Below, piece after piece: positions 9,461-20,442 of a DNA stretch of 64,000 bases. Under the pieces are notes generated by a model. The model made no database searches, was not told the DNA's origin, and worked only from the letters and a program-made list of their open reading frames with translations. Origin of the DNA: Pleurostoma richardsiae (Eukaryota; Ascomycota; Sordariomycetes; Calosphaeriales; Pleurostomataceae). Location of the stretch: the NCBI GenBank assembly GCA_030052745.1, contig JANBVO010000003.1, positions 1,488,001-1,552,000 on the forward strand, written 5' to 3'. A program made the translations under genes and the position numbers. Every line of letters begins with the position of its first letter. Position 1 is the stretch's first letter.

Positions 9461-11731
9461 ATGGACACCGACCGGCAGCCAGACGCTGCGGCCAAGCCGC
9501 GGATGTCCTACGCATGCGAGGCGTGCAGGGCTGCCAAAGTCAAATGCCAGCCCGGCACGGCGCCGGGAATCTGCAGGAGGTGAACTAGGCTCTTCCCCTG
9601 ACCCCTCGTCTCTCTCGCTTCCATAGCGCCCTAGTTGACACTCTTCCGCAGATGCTTAGACTCCAAACGCGAGTGCATATTCAAGACCGGCCCGCGGACA
9701 AGGAGGCCGCGGCAGTCTAAACTGTAAGACGTGCAGTACTCGTAGTAGATGGACTTTCGCCGTCCTCGCAACCACCCCCGCGTAGGAAGGTGGACATGCT
9801 GCTGATCAGTCTTACCCCCTTTCCAGGAACGCCGCCGCCCCGCGGCCCCCTCCCCCTCCCGGTCCCTCCCAGACATTCACCATCGATGTTCCCATGCCAG
9901 CCACAGACGACGCTCTCTCTGGCGCCACCAATCCCGTCGACGCCCTCTGCACCAGCCACGAGACGTACCTCTCACGTCTCGTGGACTCTTCCGAAGACGA
10001 CCTGGCCCCTCCCCCCTCCCTGACTTCCTCCAGCAGCTGGGCGCCCACCCCGTCCTCCTCCGTCTCCGGCACCACCACCAACAACAGCATCCGCGCCGTC
10101 CAGCCGCGTTTCAACCTCGACAGCGCATCCGCGCTGCTGCGCACGTTCCTCGCAGTGATGCTGCCGCGCTTCCCTGTGGCGGTGTTCCCGGAGAGCACTA
10201 GCGTGCCGGACCTGGCGCGGGATAGGCCGTTCGTGCTGCTGGCGGCGCTGGCGGCGGCGAGCGGCAGGGGCGGGCCGGCGCAGGGGCAGGGCCACGGGCT
10301 GTACGACGAGGAGTTCCGGCGGGTGTTGGGAGTGAAGTTCGTGAGCGGCGGGGAGAGGAGCGTGGAGATGCTCGTTGGGCTGCTGATATATGTCGCTTGG
10401 TAAGGACCTCCGAAAAGGCCATGACTGGGCCGTCTTTATCTTCTTTCGAGAGGAGGGCTGATGGCTGAGGATAGGTACCCCTTCCATCTGAGACCGAAGA
10501 GCAGGCAGGCATTCCAGTACATCCGCATGGCGATAGATATCGTCCACGACTTGGAGCTGGATCATCCTCCGTCCGGAGACGCAAGCTTGCTAAACAACGC
10601 AGTGAGTGAGGAGATGTTGGCGGGTATCAGGGCGTATCTAGCATGTTATTACCTTGGAACATCGTACGTGAACCTATTTTCCCTTCGTGTTTCCTCTTCG
10701 GAGTTATGCTAATCAGTACGGGTTGAAGCTTTGAGATATCTTGGTCGAAGGGCTCTTCTGTAGGTTACACGCAGTGGACGGCAACCTGCTGCGACATCCT
10801 CGAGATGCACAGTGGAGCATCAGAAGGAGACCGCACTCTGGTGTGGCTGGTACGCCTGCAGCACCTTGCTGAGGAGACGGCCAAGCTCAGGAACAGCTCA
10901 AGGAGCCAACCCCAAGGGGAGCATCACAAGTCTCTCTTGCTAAAGGGGATAGAGACGCAATTGCGCGAATGGCAAGGGAGGATGCCAAACGACATGCCCT
11001 CTACTTCTACACTCAAAATTGCCCTCCTCTTCACCGAGGTCTTCCTCTATGGCGCCTCTCTCCTCCGTCCACCATCAGCCAGAGGACCATCCATCAAGCA
11101 TGCTCCCTCAAATCTGCCCGAGCCGTGGACTGACACCGCCCGGCTCACGTCCTGCGTTGCCGCGCTGCGGACTTTCCTTGAATACATGGTGTCCCTGCCA
11201 TCCAGCGAGTTCTCCGCCTTCTGCGCCGTGGACTGGGGCCGCTTCGTCGTGTCCATCGTCCTCGGCTTCCGCATTTCCTTTCCCCTACCAGGTGACTGCC
11301 CGACGTGGGACGATGAAGCGGCGCGGCGTAGACTCGACCTGGGCGCGTACCTGGACAGGTTTGCGGCCAGCCCCGGACCAGAGAGTGACACCCACTCCGC
11401 ATCATCGCCGTCACAGCAGCCGGACACGCTCTCGGCCAGCAGGGCAGTTCTGGCCGTCGTCAAGCAGAAATACGATAGGCGGGTAGCGCACCTAAGCTCG
11501 TCGGGCCGCACCGCACCGCCAGACCGCGCAGCGAGAGGGTGTCCTGTGATAGACGGGAGCATGGACGCGTACTTCCGGTCGTGGGACGAGACGCCTGTGG
11601 ACCCGGGCTATGCTGTCCTTCCGGGTCTCGAGCCCGGAGCGCATGGAGAGGTGTATCATGACCTGTGGGCGACGATGACGGCAGGATGGGCGTCAGATGG
11701 AGTCGGTGATATGGATATGGTGAGCCTGTAG
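9461..11731 (+). CDS. Zn(II)2Cys6 fungal transcription factor
   Basis: Five exons (9461-9579, 9652-9723, 9827-10399, 10475-10663, 10729-11731) give 651 residues in a continuous frame. The binuclear zinc cluster is at Cys19, 22, 29, 38, 41 and 48 (C-x2-C-x6-C-x8-C-x2-C-x6-C), split by the first intron. A basic tail (TRRPRQSK) follows, then a Pro-rich linker and a fungal middle-homology-like helical region (for example YPFHLRPKSRQAFQYIRMA). The fourth junction restores TSFEISWSK. Such proteins are nuclear DNA-binding regulators that usually recognise CGG-containing sites. Its target is unknown. Being next to a secreted protease in the same orientation makes local regulation of that gene possible, but this is only context. 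It is not clearly a PrtT orthologue. Confidence 0.88.
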
Positions 11732-12629
11732 GACCACTATGTGTAGCTTAGAAGCTGGTATTGAGGTTCACCGGGTACAGGAAGCATCAGTGAGCTTCCG
11801 CTCCACACTTCAGGATCGGAAAGGCACGGCATATGAAGCTGGAATTCCAGCTGGGAAATGAGGCATCGTGGCATCTGTAGTGGATAATGACTTCATGCTA
11901 ATGCCAACCCCTATTCTGTCAGATATAAGATACTTCGAGTGGCACGAGACCATCTCAGACGAGATCCACTATCTCTCGATGTAACCAACGGTCGAGAGTT
12001 ATGCTTCCCCCATCCGGCGGGTATTAGAAAGACCCCATACGGAGGAACTGTCATCGGCGCCGAGCACAGGAGAGGCTTAGCCGTCAGGTGAAGTAGGTTG
12101 TGCCATGTCCACATGCAAATAACCTTGATTGGCAAGGTTAAATATCCCATACTACTTGATAGTCGTGCCAGATTACGCGGTTGACCTTTTGAGTGCCCGT
12201 TGATTGGAGCCCACGGATCGACGATGAGTTCAACACGGTCATGGATGATGGCGAGAACATGAGCTGACAAGACTGGATAGCATCCACTCTCCCGAAGGAA
12301 GGCTTACCTAAAGGTAATTCAAACTCAAGCATACACCGTCTAAACCTGAATGAAAATCTCCAGATCTCGAGATCCAGAGAGCGGGTACCCCCTTTCCCTG
12401 CTGATTAGCTGTGTGCTCGATAACCGTTTAAAAGTCCTCTATAGCTCCCATCAACAAGACGGTTTCTAGCTCTCACATCATCACCTGCCAGTTCTCTAGG
12501 ATTGTGGTATTAGTACTAGCTAATCGTGTCTGTACACTCTTTGTTACTCTTTCGTGCCTCTTCGACTCTAGTCTCTCACTCCCGTATTTAAACGCTGAAC
12601 CCAATCGTTCCCCCTTCCCAGTCATCATC
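11732..12629. promoter_or_regulatory. Intergenic region with CFEM-gene promoter
   Basis: No gene is apparent. A TATA-like TATTTAAAC at 12584-12592 lies about 40 bases before the CFEM start codon, close to where a fungal TATA box and start site would fall. Confidence 0.4.
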
Positions 12630-13459
12630 ATGAAGGGCGCCCTCCTCATCGCTGCCGCCGGCGCTGCCGTTGCACAGAATCTCTCCGGTGAGCCAGCTTG
12701 TGCTGTGAGTCGCCATTATCTCAATCTCTACCCCTTCTTTTCCTATTCCAAATACTGACAACTACTCAACAGACTGCTTGCATCCTTTCCGGCATCTCAG
12801 CAGCTGGCTGCGACCCCAATGACCAGGGCTGCCAGTGCGGTCCGCAGCAGACTGCCATCGCCGTGGTCGCCGCCCCCTGCCTGATCAGCGCCTGCGATGC
12901 CGCGGACCTGATCATCGCCCAGAGCGCGGCTGCCGTCCTGTGCTCCGAGTACAGCGCCGGTCTGACCACCTCCTCCAGCACTCCCGCCGCCACCACCACC
13001 TCTGTGGCTCCCACTACCTCGTCGTCCAGCGAACTGCCCGCCGAGACGACTACCAGCACTTCCTCGGTGGCTGCCGCCTCAACGACATCGTCTGTGGCCT
13101 CAGAGACGACCAGTGTTACAACTGCTTCGGCTGAATCTTCATCTGCGGCTGCGTCTTCTTCAGAGGCTGGATCATCGTCGGCGGCTGGATCCTCGGTTCT
13201 CTCTTCGGCTTCTTCTGAGCTCGCCTCCTCGGCTTCCGCATCTGTTTCTGCGTCCGCCTCGGCCTCTGCCTCGGTCTCTGGCACTGCCGGGTACTACACG
13301 ACGCTCACCTCCACCTGTGCGAACGGCACCTTCTCGACCGGCTCATCGCGCACGGCGGCTGCCTCGTCTTCCGTCGTAACAGCTGCCGCGGTCGCCAATA
13401 GCGTCAAGGCCCATGCTGGCGCGCTGGCGGTTTTCCTAGGCGCAGTTGCTGCTCTCTAG
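12630..13459 (+). CDS. CFEM-domain GPI-anchored cell-surface protein
   Basis: Exons 12630-12704 and 12773-13459 give 253 residues. A signal peptide (MKGALLIAAAGAAVAQ) precedes a CFEM domain with all eight cysteines: PAC, TAC, AAGC, QGC, QC, APC, SAC and VLC. An Asp sits between the third and fourth Cys (CDPNDQGC), the position that binds haem in Candida CFEM proteins. A long Ser/Thr/Ala-rich stalk (about residues 90-215) follows, then a C-terminal hydrophobic tail (ALAVFLGAVAAL) typical of GPI addition. The layout indicates an O-glycosylated wall or membrane protein exposed at the surface. CFEM proteins serve in haem/iron uptake, adhesion or host interaction; which applies here cannot be told. 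The first intron splits PACA from TACI. Confidence 0.9.
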
Positions 13460-14376
13460 ATAATCGATCAAGAAAAGCAGGGGCGATGCCTTGATAGATC
13501 GCGGCGTATCCTTGACTAGGGGTAGCAGCCAATCCTCCCGTCCATATCTCATTCCTGAGTTCTCACCTTGGACTTCTCATTCTGAAAAGATATGAGGAGG
13601 TCGGAGATTGACATGGGCACATTTCTGCTGCATTCGTGCCAAAGGTGGGAGGAGGCTCTGGTGCCACCATGTTAGGAGCCCGGTTTGTTGAGTAGGCTGT
13701 ATGATAAGACCCTTTAATAGACTTACACTATATCATAATTTAATATCTATTTCAAGAATTCTCTTCTCTTCACTTCCCCCAGCACCATCACAAACCAATC
13801 CTTGTCTTGTGCACCGTGAAGTGTTCTTAGACAGTGAGGATGCCAAAAAGGGGCAATTGATTCCGACGAGCAGACTGCCCTCGAAGGTTGCCGACAGGCA
13901 CAACGAAGCTTTCCTGTGCCGCGCGTCTCTCCCGTATTCGGTCACGCTCATGAAGGGTTCTGCACTTCTTCCATCTGCGTTCCTTCAGCAAGCACCTCAT
14001 GGTCTCGCGAGGATCGCAGCAGAGTTCAGCGTTTGTGGTCTCACTTCCCCACAAAATAAGCTGAGCCTCACGATGCTTGCCTGAGCCTCCGCAGGACTAA
14101 CACCTGGTCCCCGCATCTCGGCTCGTCCACCGAAATGAGGCCTTGGAGAGGTTATTTCCGCCTCTTGCGATGCTGTAGACCGTCACCGCCTTTCTTTGTC
14201 TATGTAATCCGTATGCCGATGTGTCCGATCCACCGGGCCGAAACCCCTTTTCCTTGCCCTGAGGCAGTCAGTGATATGTGAAGCTGCAAATAGAGTCTGC
14301 TCGAGAATCCAAATGAGCCTGACCGGTGGAATAGCTCTCACTCCTGTGGGACTGCCTCTCGGCCGCTTTTATGAGC
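13460..14376. other. Convergent intergenic region
   Basis: This region lies between the 3' ends of the CFEM gene and the phosphoesterase gene. The longest frame (127 codons, plus strand, from 13701) lacks domain-like sequence or support, so I treat it as chance. Confidence 0.5.
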
Positions 14377-15492
14377 TCAGTATCCCTGCGTGGCTGACGA
14401 TGCTGCCACCACTTCCTCTATTGACGCTGTCGTCGTTGGCTCCCGTAGCCTTGCGGCAGTCGCTTCTGCCTTCGAGATGTGCTCCTCGTCAGGCGGCGGT
14501 AAGTCAATATCTATCAACCAGGGGAGTTGGTAGGGCCTATAGCGGACATCCATAATCGCCGCGTTGACGAACAGCGTCTGCCTCCGGGACTCCAACCTCC
14601 TCTCGTCCCCTTGGCAGAGACTGACCTGCGCACATCTACTCCTCGCCATGGTCTCGGCACGTGCTTTCTTGGCCCTCCTCGTCTCGAGGTCATCCCATCT
14701 CGTCCCCTCCAGCGTCCCCAGATCCTCAAGCAGCACAGACTTCTCTTCATCCACCGCCGAGCCCTCTCCCACCGACGCGCTAGGGACTGACCCCCCCTCC
14801 CAGGTAACCAGCTTCGCCCCCCACGCCTCGTGGATGTGCCCAAAGCAGTGCACCCTCGGCCTCGCCCGCGCCACGCTCTCCATCAGGTACTCGCACCCCG
14901 CGCCCGACCCGTGGTAGCTCCGGTCCAGCACGCCCCTCGGCGGGCCGTGCGTGACCGCCACGTCCGTGCCCGGGGGGATCGCGAACTCGTGCCGCCCCCG
15001 GTACTGGAACGCCCAGCCGCCGTACTCGGGCGTGTATGGGCTGGCGTACACCGCGAGCCGCGCGCCGTTCCGCAGCACGAAGTGGTGCGCCCCCTCGTCC
15101 AGGAGGTGGATGCCGTCCTCGGCGCGGAGGCCGCGCAGGAGCTCGGCGATGGGGGCCAGGCGGCGGCGGCGGTGCGGGAGGAGCTCCAGCTGCTCCGGGT
15201 CGAGGGCGATGTCGTGGTTCCCGGCGATGAGCAGCTTGAGGGGCGCGTCGAGAGAGCGCATCAGGTCGAAGGTGGCTTGGTACTCCCGCGACGAGGAGGA
15301 CTTGGTCAGGTCGCCGCAGTGGATGGCGACGTCGGCCGAGGGCAGGGGCCGGCGGAAGCCGTGGATGGTGGGTTGATCATTGTCCCTGCGGGTGTTGCTG
15401 CTGCGCGGCTCCTCGGCTGTGTCTTCGAAGAGGCTGGCGCCATGGGTATCTGAGATGATGAGAAGGCGTGTCTTGATAGAGGATGAGGACAT
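14377..15492 (-). CDS. Calcineurin-like metallophosphoesterase (MPPED-type)
   Basis: A single exon of 371 codons carries the metal-binding blocks of the superfamily in order: DTHG (residues 15-18), CGDLT, AGNHD, THGPPRG and FGHIH. These supply the Asp, His and Asn ligands for a two-metal centre, so it is probably active. The overall layout resembles the MPPED1/239AB and fungal Ser/Thr-phosphatase-like group rather than true calcineurin. The substrate is unknown; relatives hydrolyse cyclic nucleotides or phosphoesters. There is no signal peptide, so it is probably cytosolic. The C-terminal 90 residues after the GHIH block are charged and less conserved. It is divergent from MED31, sharing a 470-base intergenic region. 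Confidence 0.87.
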   Translation of the reverse strand: MSSSSIKTRLLIISDTHGASLFEDTAEEPRSSNTRRDNDQPTIHGFRRPLPSADVAIHCGDLTKSSSSREYQATFDLMRSLDAPLKLLIAGNHDIALDPEQLELLPHRRRRLAPIAELLRGLRAEDGIHLLDEGAHHFVLRNGARLAVYASPYTPEYGGWAFQYRGRHEFAIPPGTDVAVTHGPPRGVLDRSYHGSGAGCEYLMESVARARPRVHCFGHIHEAWGAKLVTWEGGSVPSASVGEGSAVDEEKSVLLEDLGTLEGTRWDDLETRRAKKARAETMARSRCAQVSLCQGDERRLESRRQTLFVNAAIMDVRYRPYQLPWLIDIDLPPPDEEHISKAEATAARLREPTTTASIEEVVAASSATQGY

Positions 15493-15964
15493 GTTTTATG
15501 CCATCAACCTTATGTGTCAAAACGCTTTAGCTACAAGATATAGCGTGATAAAGAAAACAAGGCCCGCTGATGCTGCTTCTGATCGGTATATATATGCTCG
15601 GCCTGGCGTATTGCATCAGCATTCAGTGACGCCCACCAGGAAGACGTCATTCACGGGGTATCGTCTACAACGTACAACGTGTACCAACCTCAGCTTAACT
15701 GGATGGCATCTCAGTGCTGCTAATCAACAAGGATGTTCTATTCATTGTCAGAAATGACAATATGCCAACTCCACGATTGATCAATTCAGTCTCCGGTCAC
15801 TCAATCGGTATTGCCTACGGGTATAATAAAGTGGACGTCAGGCACCGCTTATCGGATTAGATAAGCAAGCCAAGTTACAACCCGCGCGATCTCCAAGAGC
15901 TTCATTCAGTCCGAGACCCAAGGCGCTCTCAGTCGCAAAACATTCCGCAGAAACTATCACTACT
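15493..15964. promoter_or_regulatory. Divergent promoter, phosphoesterase / MED31
   Basis: This AT-richer 470-base gap separates two divergent genes. A TATATATATG element at 15587-15596 lies about 95 bases upstream of the leftward gene's start codon and could serve it. No other signals were recognised. Confidence 0.35.
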
Positions 15965-16342
15965 ATGGCGACTCCGTCCGCGCCGCCGAACCCGCCCTCC
16001 GAGGGCGCTGGCCCCGCCAACAGCGAGCCCAAGTATGGCGGTTACACGCGCTTCGAGATCGAGCTCGAGTTCGTGCAGTCGCTCGCGAACCCGTACTACC
16101 TCAACCACCTGGCGGCGCAGAAGTTCCTCCAGCAGCCCGCGTTCGTCGCCTATCTCGCCTATCTGCAGTACTGGAGCAAGCCACCCTACCTCAAGTACCT
16201 GACATATCCGGGCCCGACGCTCAAGAACCTCGAGCTGCTGCAGCAGGAGCGGTTCCGGCAGGACATCATCAGCCCGGACCTGGTCAGCGCGCTGGTGCAG
16301 GAGGGGCTCAAGGCCGCGGTCGAGTGGCACGAGAAAGAGTAG
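15965..16342 (+). CDS. MED31: Mediator subunit 31 (Soh1)
   Basis: An intronless gene of 125 residues. After a Pro-rich leader it has the complete Soh1/Med31 fold signature: [19 protein letters not shown], then [17 protein letters not shown] and [13 protein letters not shown], ending in an extra C-terminal helix ([14 protein letters not shown]). Med31 sits in the middle module of the Mediator complex, bound to Med7, and helps RNA polymerase II initiation and elongation. The length equals that of fungal orthologues. It converges with RPC11, with only about 190 bases between stop codons, so transcripts may overlap at their ends. Confidence 0.96.
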   Translation: MATPSAPPNPPSEGAGPANSEPKYGGYTRFEIELEFVQSLANPYYLNHLAAQKFLQQPAFVAYLAYLQYWSKPPYLKYLTYPGPTLKNLELLQQERFRQDIISPDLVSALVQEGLKAAVEWHEKE

Positions 16343-16528
16343 CTGGGAGCTCAATTTTGTTGGTCTATACGTGGAGCTACGGTTTGACAACAGAAAGAAT
16401 CATGGACTCCCCTCAGCCGGTTGGGGGGCAAACACCTCGACGCCTTGCAATGCCAGATTACCACCGTCCGTCCGTCTACCTGCCCGTCGCTCTCGCGCCA
16501 CCCGTACAATACACCGGTCGCAGCATTA

Positions 16529-17033
16529 TCAGTTCTCTCTCCACCGATGCCCGCAAGTCATGCACTGAAAGAAAGAGTCAGCAGCAGCTCTTCCTCGCCC
16601 CCCACGATCTCGAATCCAGCCGCGACACGTTCCAGCCCACGCGAAGAGAAGACAACATACCTTAAAGAAACTCGTCATAGGCTCGTCGGCACTGCGAATC
16701 TGCACCTGGAAGAAGGCGGCCTCGTCGCCGTCGCAGCCCTCGGCGGGGCACTGCACCTTGCCCTTCTGCGCGTTGTCCCAGGCGCCAGGGCCGCCGAAGA
16801 CGTCCTCCCGCTCCTTGCGCTGGAACTCGCGGCGCGAGTAGATGGGCTCGGTGATGGCGAACTCGTAGGGGCAAGTGCGGCACTCGAGGCGGTTGCGCCC
16901 GTTGTCCATGGCGGACACGGTGAGGATGTTGGCGCAGTGCGGGCAGACTGTTTGTTTTTTGCCCCGGTCAGTCGCAAGCGGAGGTTTGAAGATTGGGATG
17001 CATGGTGGGGTTCCTGGACTCACAGAGAAGCAT
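16529..17033 (-). CDS. RPC11: RNA polymerase III subunit C11 (Rpc11)
   Basis: Three exons on the minus strand (17033-17024, 16947-16661, 16564-16529) give 110 residues. The first exon encodes only MLL plus one base. Splicing recreates MLLFCPHCANIL, the exact family start, and the second junction gives SFFKCMTCGHRWREN. The N-terminal zinc ribbon uses Cys5, 8, 26 and 29, and the C-terminal TFIIS-like ribbon uses Cys70, 75, 100 and 103. The acidic hairpin RSADEP (88-93) carries the Asp-Glu pair needed for RNA cleavage. C11 provides intrinsic 3' RNA cleavage and supports termination and reinitiation by Pol III in the nucleus. All functional residues are present. Confidence 0.95.
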
Positions 17034-18069
17034 CTTGAGTAAGCTCTAGCAAGGAGCGTTATAGAGGGAAATATCAGCAGAGGCTACCGGAATCCATCTG
17101 CTTCTCAGCTTGTGAAACTCAGGGGGTCTTGTGTAGTGAGCAACAGTCACGATGGCGATGTTCAGGACCTTTTGAAGGTTGTCTGGTCCCGCGCCAAAAT
17201 TTAAGCTTCTGCAAGACTTGCAGCCGCCCGATTGGCTCCTGTCACCATCCATGACTCTCGCAGATAAGAGTGACACAGCTGTATGTTACCTACTACGGAT
17301 GGCATCCTACATTCACAACAGAGGCTACGAATTACATGTCAAGGAAAAGGAAAGCAGAGCAGGTCCTCTAGAATGTCTCTTACTATATTGCAGAAGCGTA
17401 CTGGTTAAGGGCCAAAAAAAAAAGCGCATAAAAAGTAAACGGCGAAAACATACAACACCGGGTATTCGCTGGTCGTCACCGACCCAACTACTAATCCGGC
17501 CCTCAGCAGTTTAACGAGGGGAGAGCGGACGGGATCCCGTGTATTCTGCTGGGTATGGTCGTATGTAGCAGGTTTATCTTGTCAGCATATTATATCCCTT
17601 GGTCCACAGCCTGCCCATAGCCCATTCAGGCAGAGGAGCGCTCATTGACACAGAACCTATGATGAGAGCGTCACACTGCCCCGGCAGCTGCCAAAGGGAA
17701 ACGGCACCTGCCAGTCTGTCCAGGAGGGACCGTTTTCCAGCCCCACCAACGTCAGCCCGCGGCGCAGAGCGTCACTGCCACCTCCTTGCAATGATGTCCT
17801 ACAATTCCTCAAACAGCTCGTAACCAATAGACCGAACGGTAAGGGCCAGGTACCAAAGCGACGCGCCGCGCGGCTTTCCAACTGCGAATAGAGCTCGAAT
17901 TATACCTGTGACAGCATAATCAAGCCCAACGCATACTAGGCACCGTCTGGCTGCTGTTGCCAACTTCCGAGCACCGACCCCGCCGAAGCTCATCAACTAC
18001 CCAGCACCGACTTCCCACCTGAGAACACACCCGAACGACCTCGCACATACTGCGCGGAGGAACCCAAGG
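17034..18069. other. Divergent intergenic region, RPC11 / ankyrin gene
   Basis: No gene-like frame is present. It contains an A-run (17416-17425) and otherwise unremarkable sequence that presumably holds both promoters. Confidence 0.5.
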
Positions 18070-18898
18070 ATGGCTGGGCTTGAGGAAGAGCAGGATGTAA
18101 GCAGCAGACAAGCCCTATCTATCTACTTGTTGTCACTTGCCTGTCTCGAACTAACATGTCCTGGCAGGGCGCCTCCATCAAGGAGCTCCTCGTCGAGGCC
18201 TGCCGGCGCAACAACACCGAGCTCCTGGCCGACCTCCTCGAAGATAAGGGCGACGACGAGATCGCCGACCTTCTCAACCACACCACCACCGTGATGGGCA
18301 ACCATCTCTACCACGAAGCCGCCTCACGAGGAAACTGTATGTCGAACTCTTCCTTCTCCCTCCCCCCCAAAAAAACCCCCCCGCCTCTTACCCCGTACCC
18401 GAGACACCCTCAAACTAACGTGGCTTGCTTCCCCGGCGCGCAGACGAGATCATCGACATGCTCCTCGACCAGCCCGGCTTCGAGTGCGACCCCGTCAACC
18501 GCCTCGAGGGCGACACCCCGCTGCACTCCGCCATCCGCTGGATCAACTCCGAGCCGCCCGCGCAGCGCGAGTTCGGCGCCGCCCTCGTCGAGATGATGCT
18601 CGAGGCCGGGAGCAGCACGCGCGCCCGCAACAAGGGCGGCCTGACGCCGCTGCAGCTGGTCGACCCGCGCAACACGCAGCTGCGCGAGCTCATCGAGCGG
18701 CACGAGTATGCGGCGCTCAACGCCGGCGACTTTGTCAATGAGAAGGAGGGCGGGCACGCGGGAGGTGCTGGGGGCGACGCGTTGCAGGAGGCGGAGGAGA
18801 GCAGCGAGGATGACGATGCGGAGTTCAGCGGGAGCGACGAGGACGAGAGGGCGGAGTGGGAGCGGAGGAGGAGGGAGAGGCTGGCGAAGAAGAGCTGA
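18070..18898 (+). CDS. Small ankyrin-repeat protein with acidic tail
   Basis: Exons 18070-18096, 18168-18336 and 18444-18898 encode 216 residues. Ankyrin-type repeats are readable: NHLYHEAASRGNYEIIDMLL, GDTPLHSAIRW and GLTPLQLVD. The C-terminus changes to an acidic, then basic stretch (AEESSEDDDAEF, then RRRRERLAKKS). The small size and acidic tail recall fungal single-domain ankyrin proteins such as S. pombe SPAC105.02c, but a function cannot be assigned. There is no signal or membrane segment, so it is probably cytosolic or nuclear. The junctions are phase 0 and phase 1 and keep repeat spacing intact, which supports the model. Confidence 0.85.
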
Positions 18899-19312
18899 GC
18901 GTGACGTAAGGGGTTTCGCTCATGAAGAGGGAGACGGAGAAGTACCTGGATTAGCTGGCTTCTCAGCGTGGTTTTGAGAAGGATGGTGATAGACGGGAGA
19001 CGAGCCCACGTATGGACGATACTACCGGAGATAGACGTGTTCGGCGTCGATGCGGATGCCTACTATAAGAACTGGCCAAGATACTCTGCATTTATGGATA
19101 TACGATGCGTATGCCTGAGGTAGCAGCCCGTCGTCATAAATTATCACTCTAACTACACCACAGCTATCTCAAGCATTGGGTCAGCTCCAGTACCAGCTGT
19201 GCTGCCCTTTGGTCTATGTACGTAGTGAAAACAGCGAAATCAGGGGTATCCAAACGAAAACGCATCCCGTCGACGTCTCATCAAGTCATCACTCTCAATT
19301 GATTGCCTGGCC
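18899..19312. other. Convergent intergenic region
   Basis: This 414-base stretch lies between the ankyrin gene and the thaumatin-like gene. Nothing beyond likely 3' ends is seen. Confidence 0.5.
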
Positions 19313-20442
19313 CTACCATATCACCGCTAGCGCCACCACAACAGCAGCCGCAACCACCCTCCTGAGCGACACCTTACTCCTCGCCGCGCCCGACGCCCCG
19401 TGCGTCTCAATGTACGTCGTGTTCCGCACGTCTGCCAGCGCCTGCGCATCCAGCGCCCCGCTCGCCGCCAGCTCGCTCAGCTGCGTCCCGAACGTGGCCA
19501 GGATGTCCGTGCTCCTGCCCTCGGGGCAGAACACGACCCGCCACCCGCCCCCGCGCGGGATGATGAACGTGCTGGTCTGGTCGTCGAACGCGTAGCTGTA
19601 CGCGTCCGGGCACACGCGCTTCGCCTTCCGCGCGTACAGGCCCGCGTGGCACTTGCCCGCCGTCGAGTGCTTCCCCGTGCAGCAGTCCTTGTCCGACCCG
19701 GTCTTGGCGCACGCCGACAGGCACGGGTCGAACGTGGGGCGGGCGATGCCGTCATCCGGGTAGGGGAAGACGCCGCCGCCCTTCTTGGGCGGGGGATACG
19801 CCTGCAGGTCCCAGGGGCACCAGCGGCGGAGGTCGGCGTTGGTGCGGCGCGGCTCAAGGGGCAGGGGGAACGAGGAGTTGGTGTAGGTGGTGCCCAGGCG
19901 GGCCGGGTCGGCGAGGTAGCCCGCCGTGCCGATGCAGGCCTGGTTCACGAGGTTGGGTGGGATGAAGGTGGTGTTAGACCCCGGGAGATAGACCAGCCCG
20001 ACGGGCAGGTTGTACCCGTCCACAAGGGAGATATCGTAGAAGTTCTGGTCGCCGTTGACGCCGCCGGACAGTGTGAACTCGGCCAGGGTAGCCGGGGGAG
20101 TGCCCTGTCTCACACGTCAGATGGATTAACCTGAGGTAAAGAGTGCGTGTGGTTTACGCTGGAGTCACAGTCAAGCTTCCCAGAGCAGTCTCCTGTCAGG
20201 CAGGATGCGCTAGCCGTCGCATTCGCAGGCCCGGTGCCGTTGCTGTTGAAGGTGCAGTTCGTCCGCCCCCAGACGCGGCCGACCCAGTCGTGCGACACCT
20301 CCATTGCCTTGGCGAGGCCGGCGCCCAGCTCGAAGCCGCCGGTCCCGGGGCCGCTGCCGCTCTGCGTGTTAATGCCGGGCCATATCGTGTCTGGGCAGTT
20401 GTTGGTGACCACGAGGGGCACCGTGTTGTTGGACGAGGCCAT
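19313..20442 (-). CDS. Thaumatin-like protein with hydrophobic C-terminus
   Basis: Two exons (20442-20158 and 20104-19313) join in phase 0 to give 358 residues. The join yields LDCDSSGTPPATLAEFTL, typical of the family. Thaumatin hallmarks include LVVTNNCPDTIWPGI at the start, the WGRTNC block, CLTGDCSGKLDC, the FYDISLVDGYNLPV block and many paired cysteines, ending near YAFDD. The C-terminal VVAAAVVVALAVIW suggests a GPI anchor. Plant and fungal relatives are secreted, and some bind or cut beta-glucans. Oddly, no signal peptide precedes the first usable ATG (20442); upstream codons stay open but lack an ATG, so an unrecognised 5' exon may supply it. A role in wall remodelling is an inference. 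Confidence 0.83.

Noticed and set aside
9461-11731. Zn2Cys6 factor considered as PrtT, the general protease regulator
   Set aside because: The cluster spacing fits many families and the remainder does not resemble PrtT from memory, so only the family is named.
13701-14084. 127-codon plus-strand frame after the CFEM gene
   Set aside because: No domain, no splice context and an unremarkable composition; probably chance.
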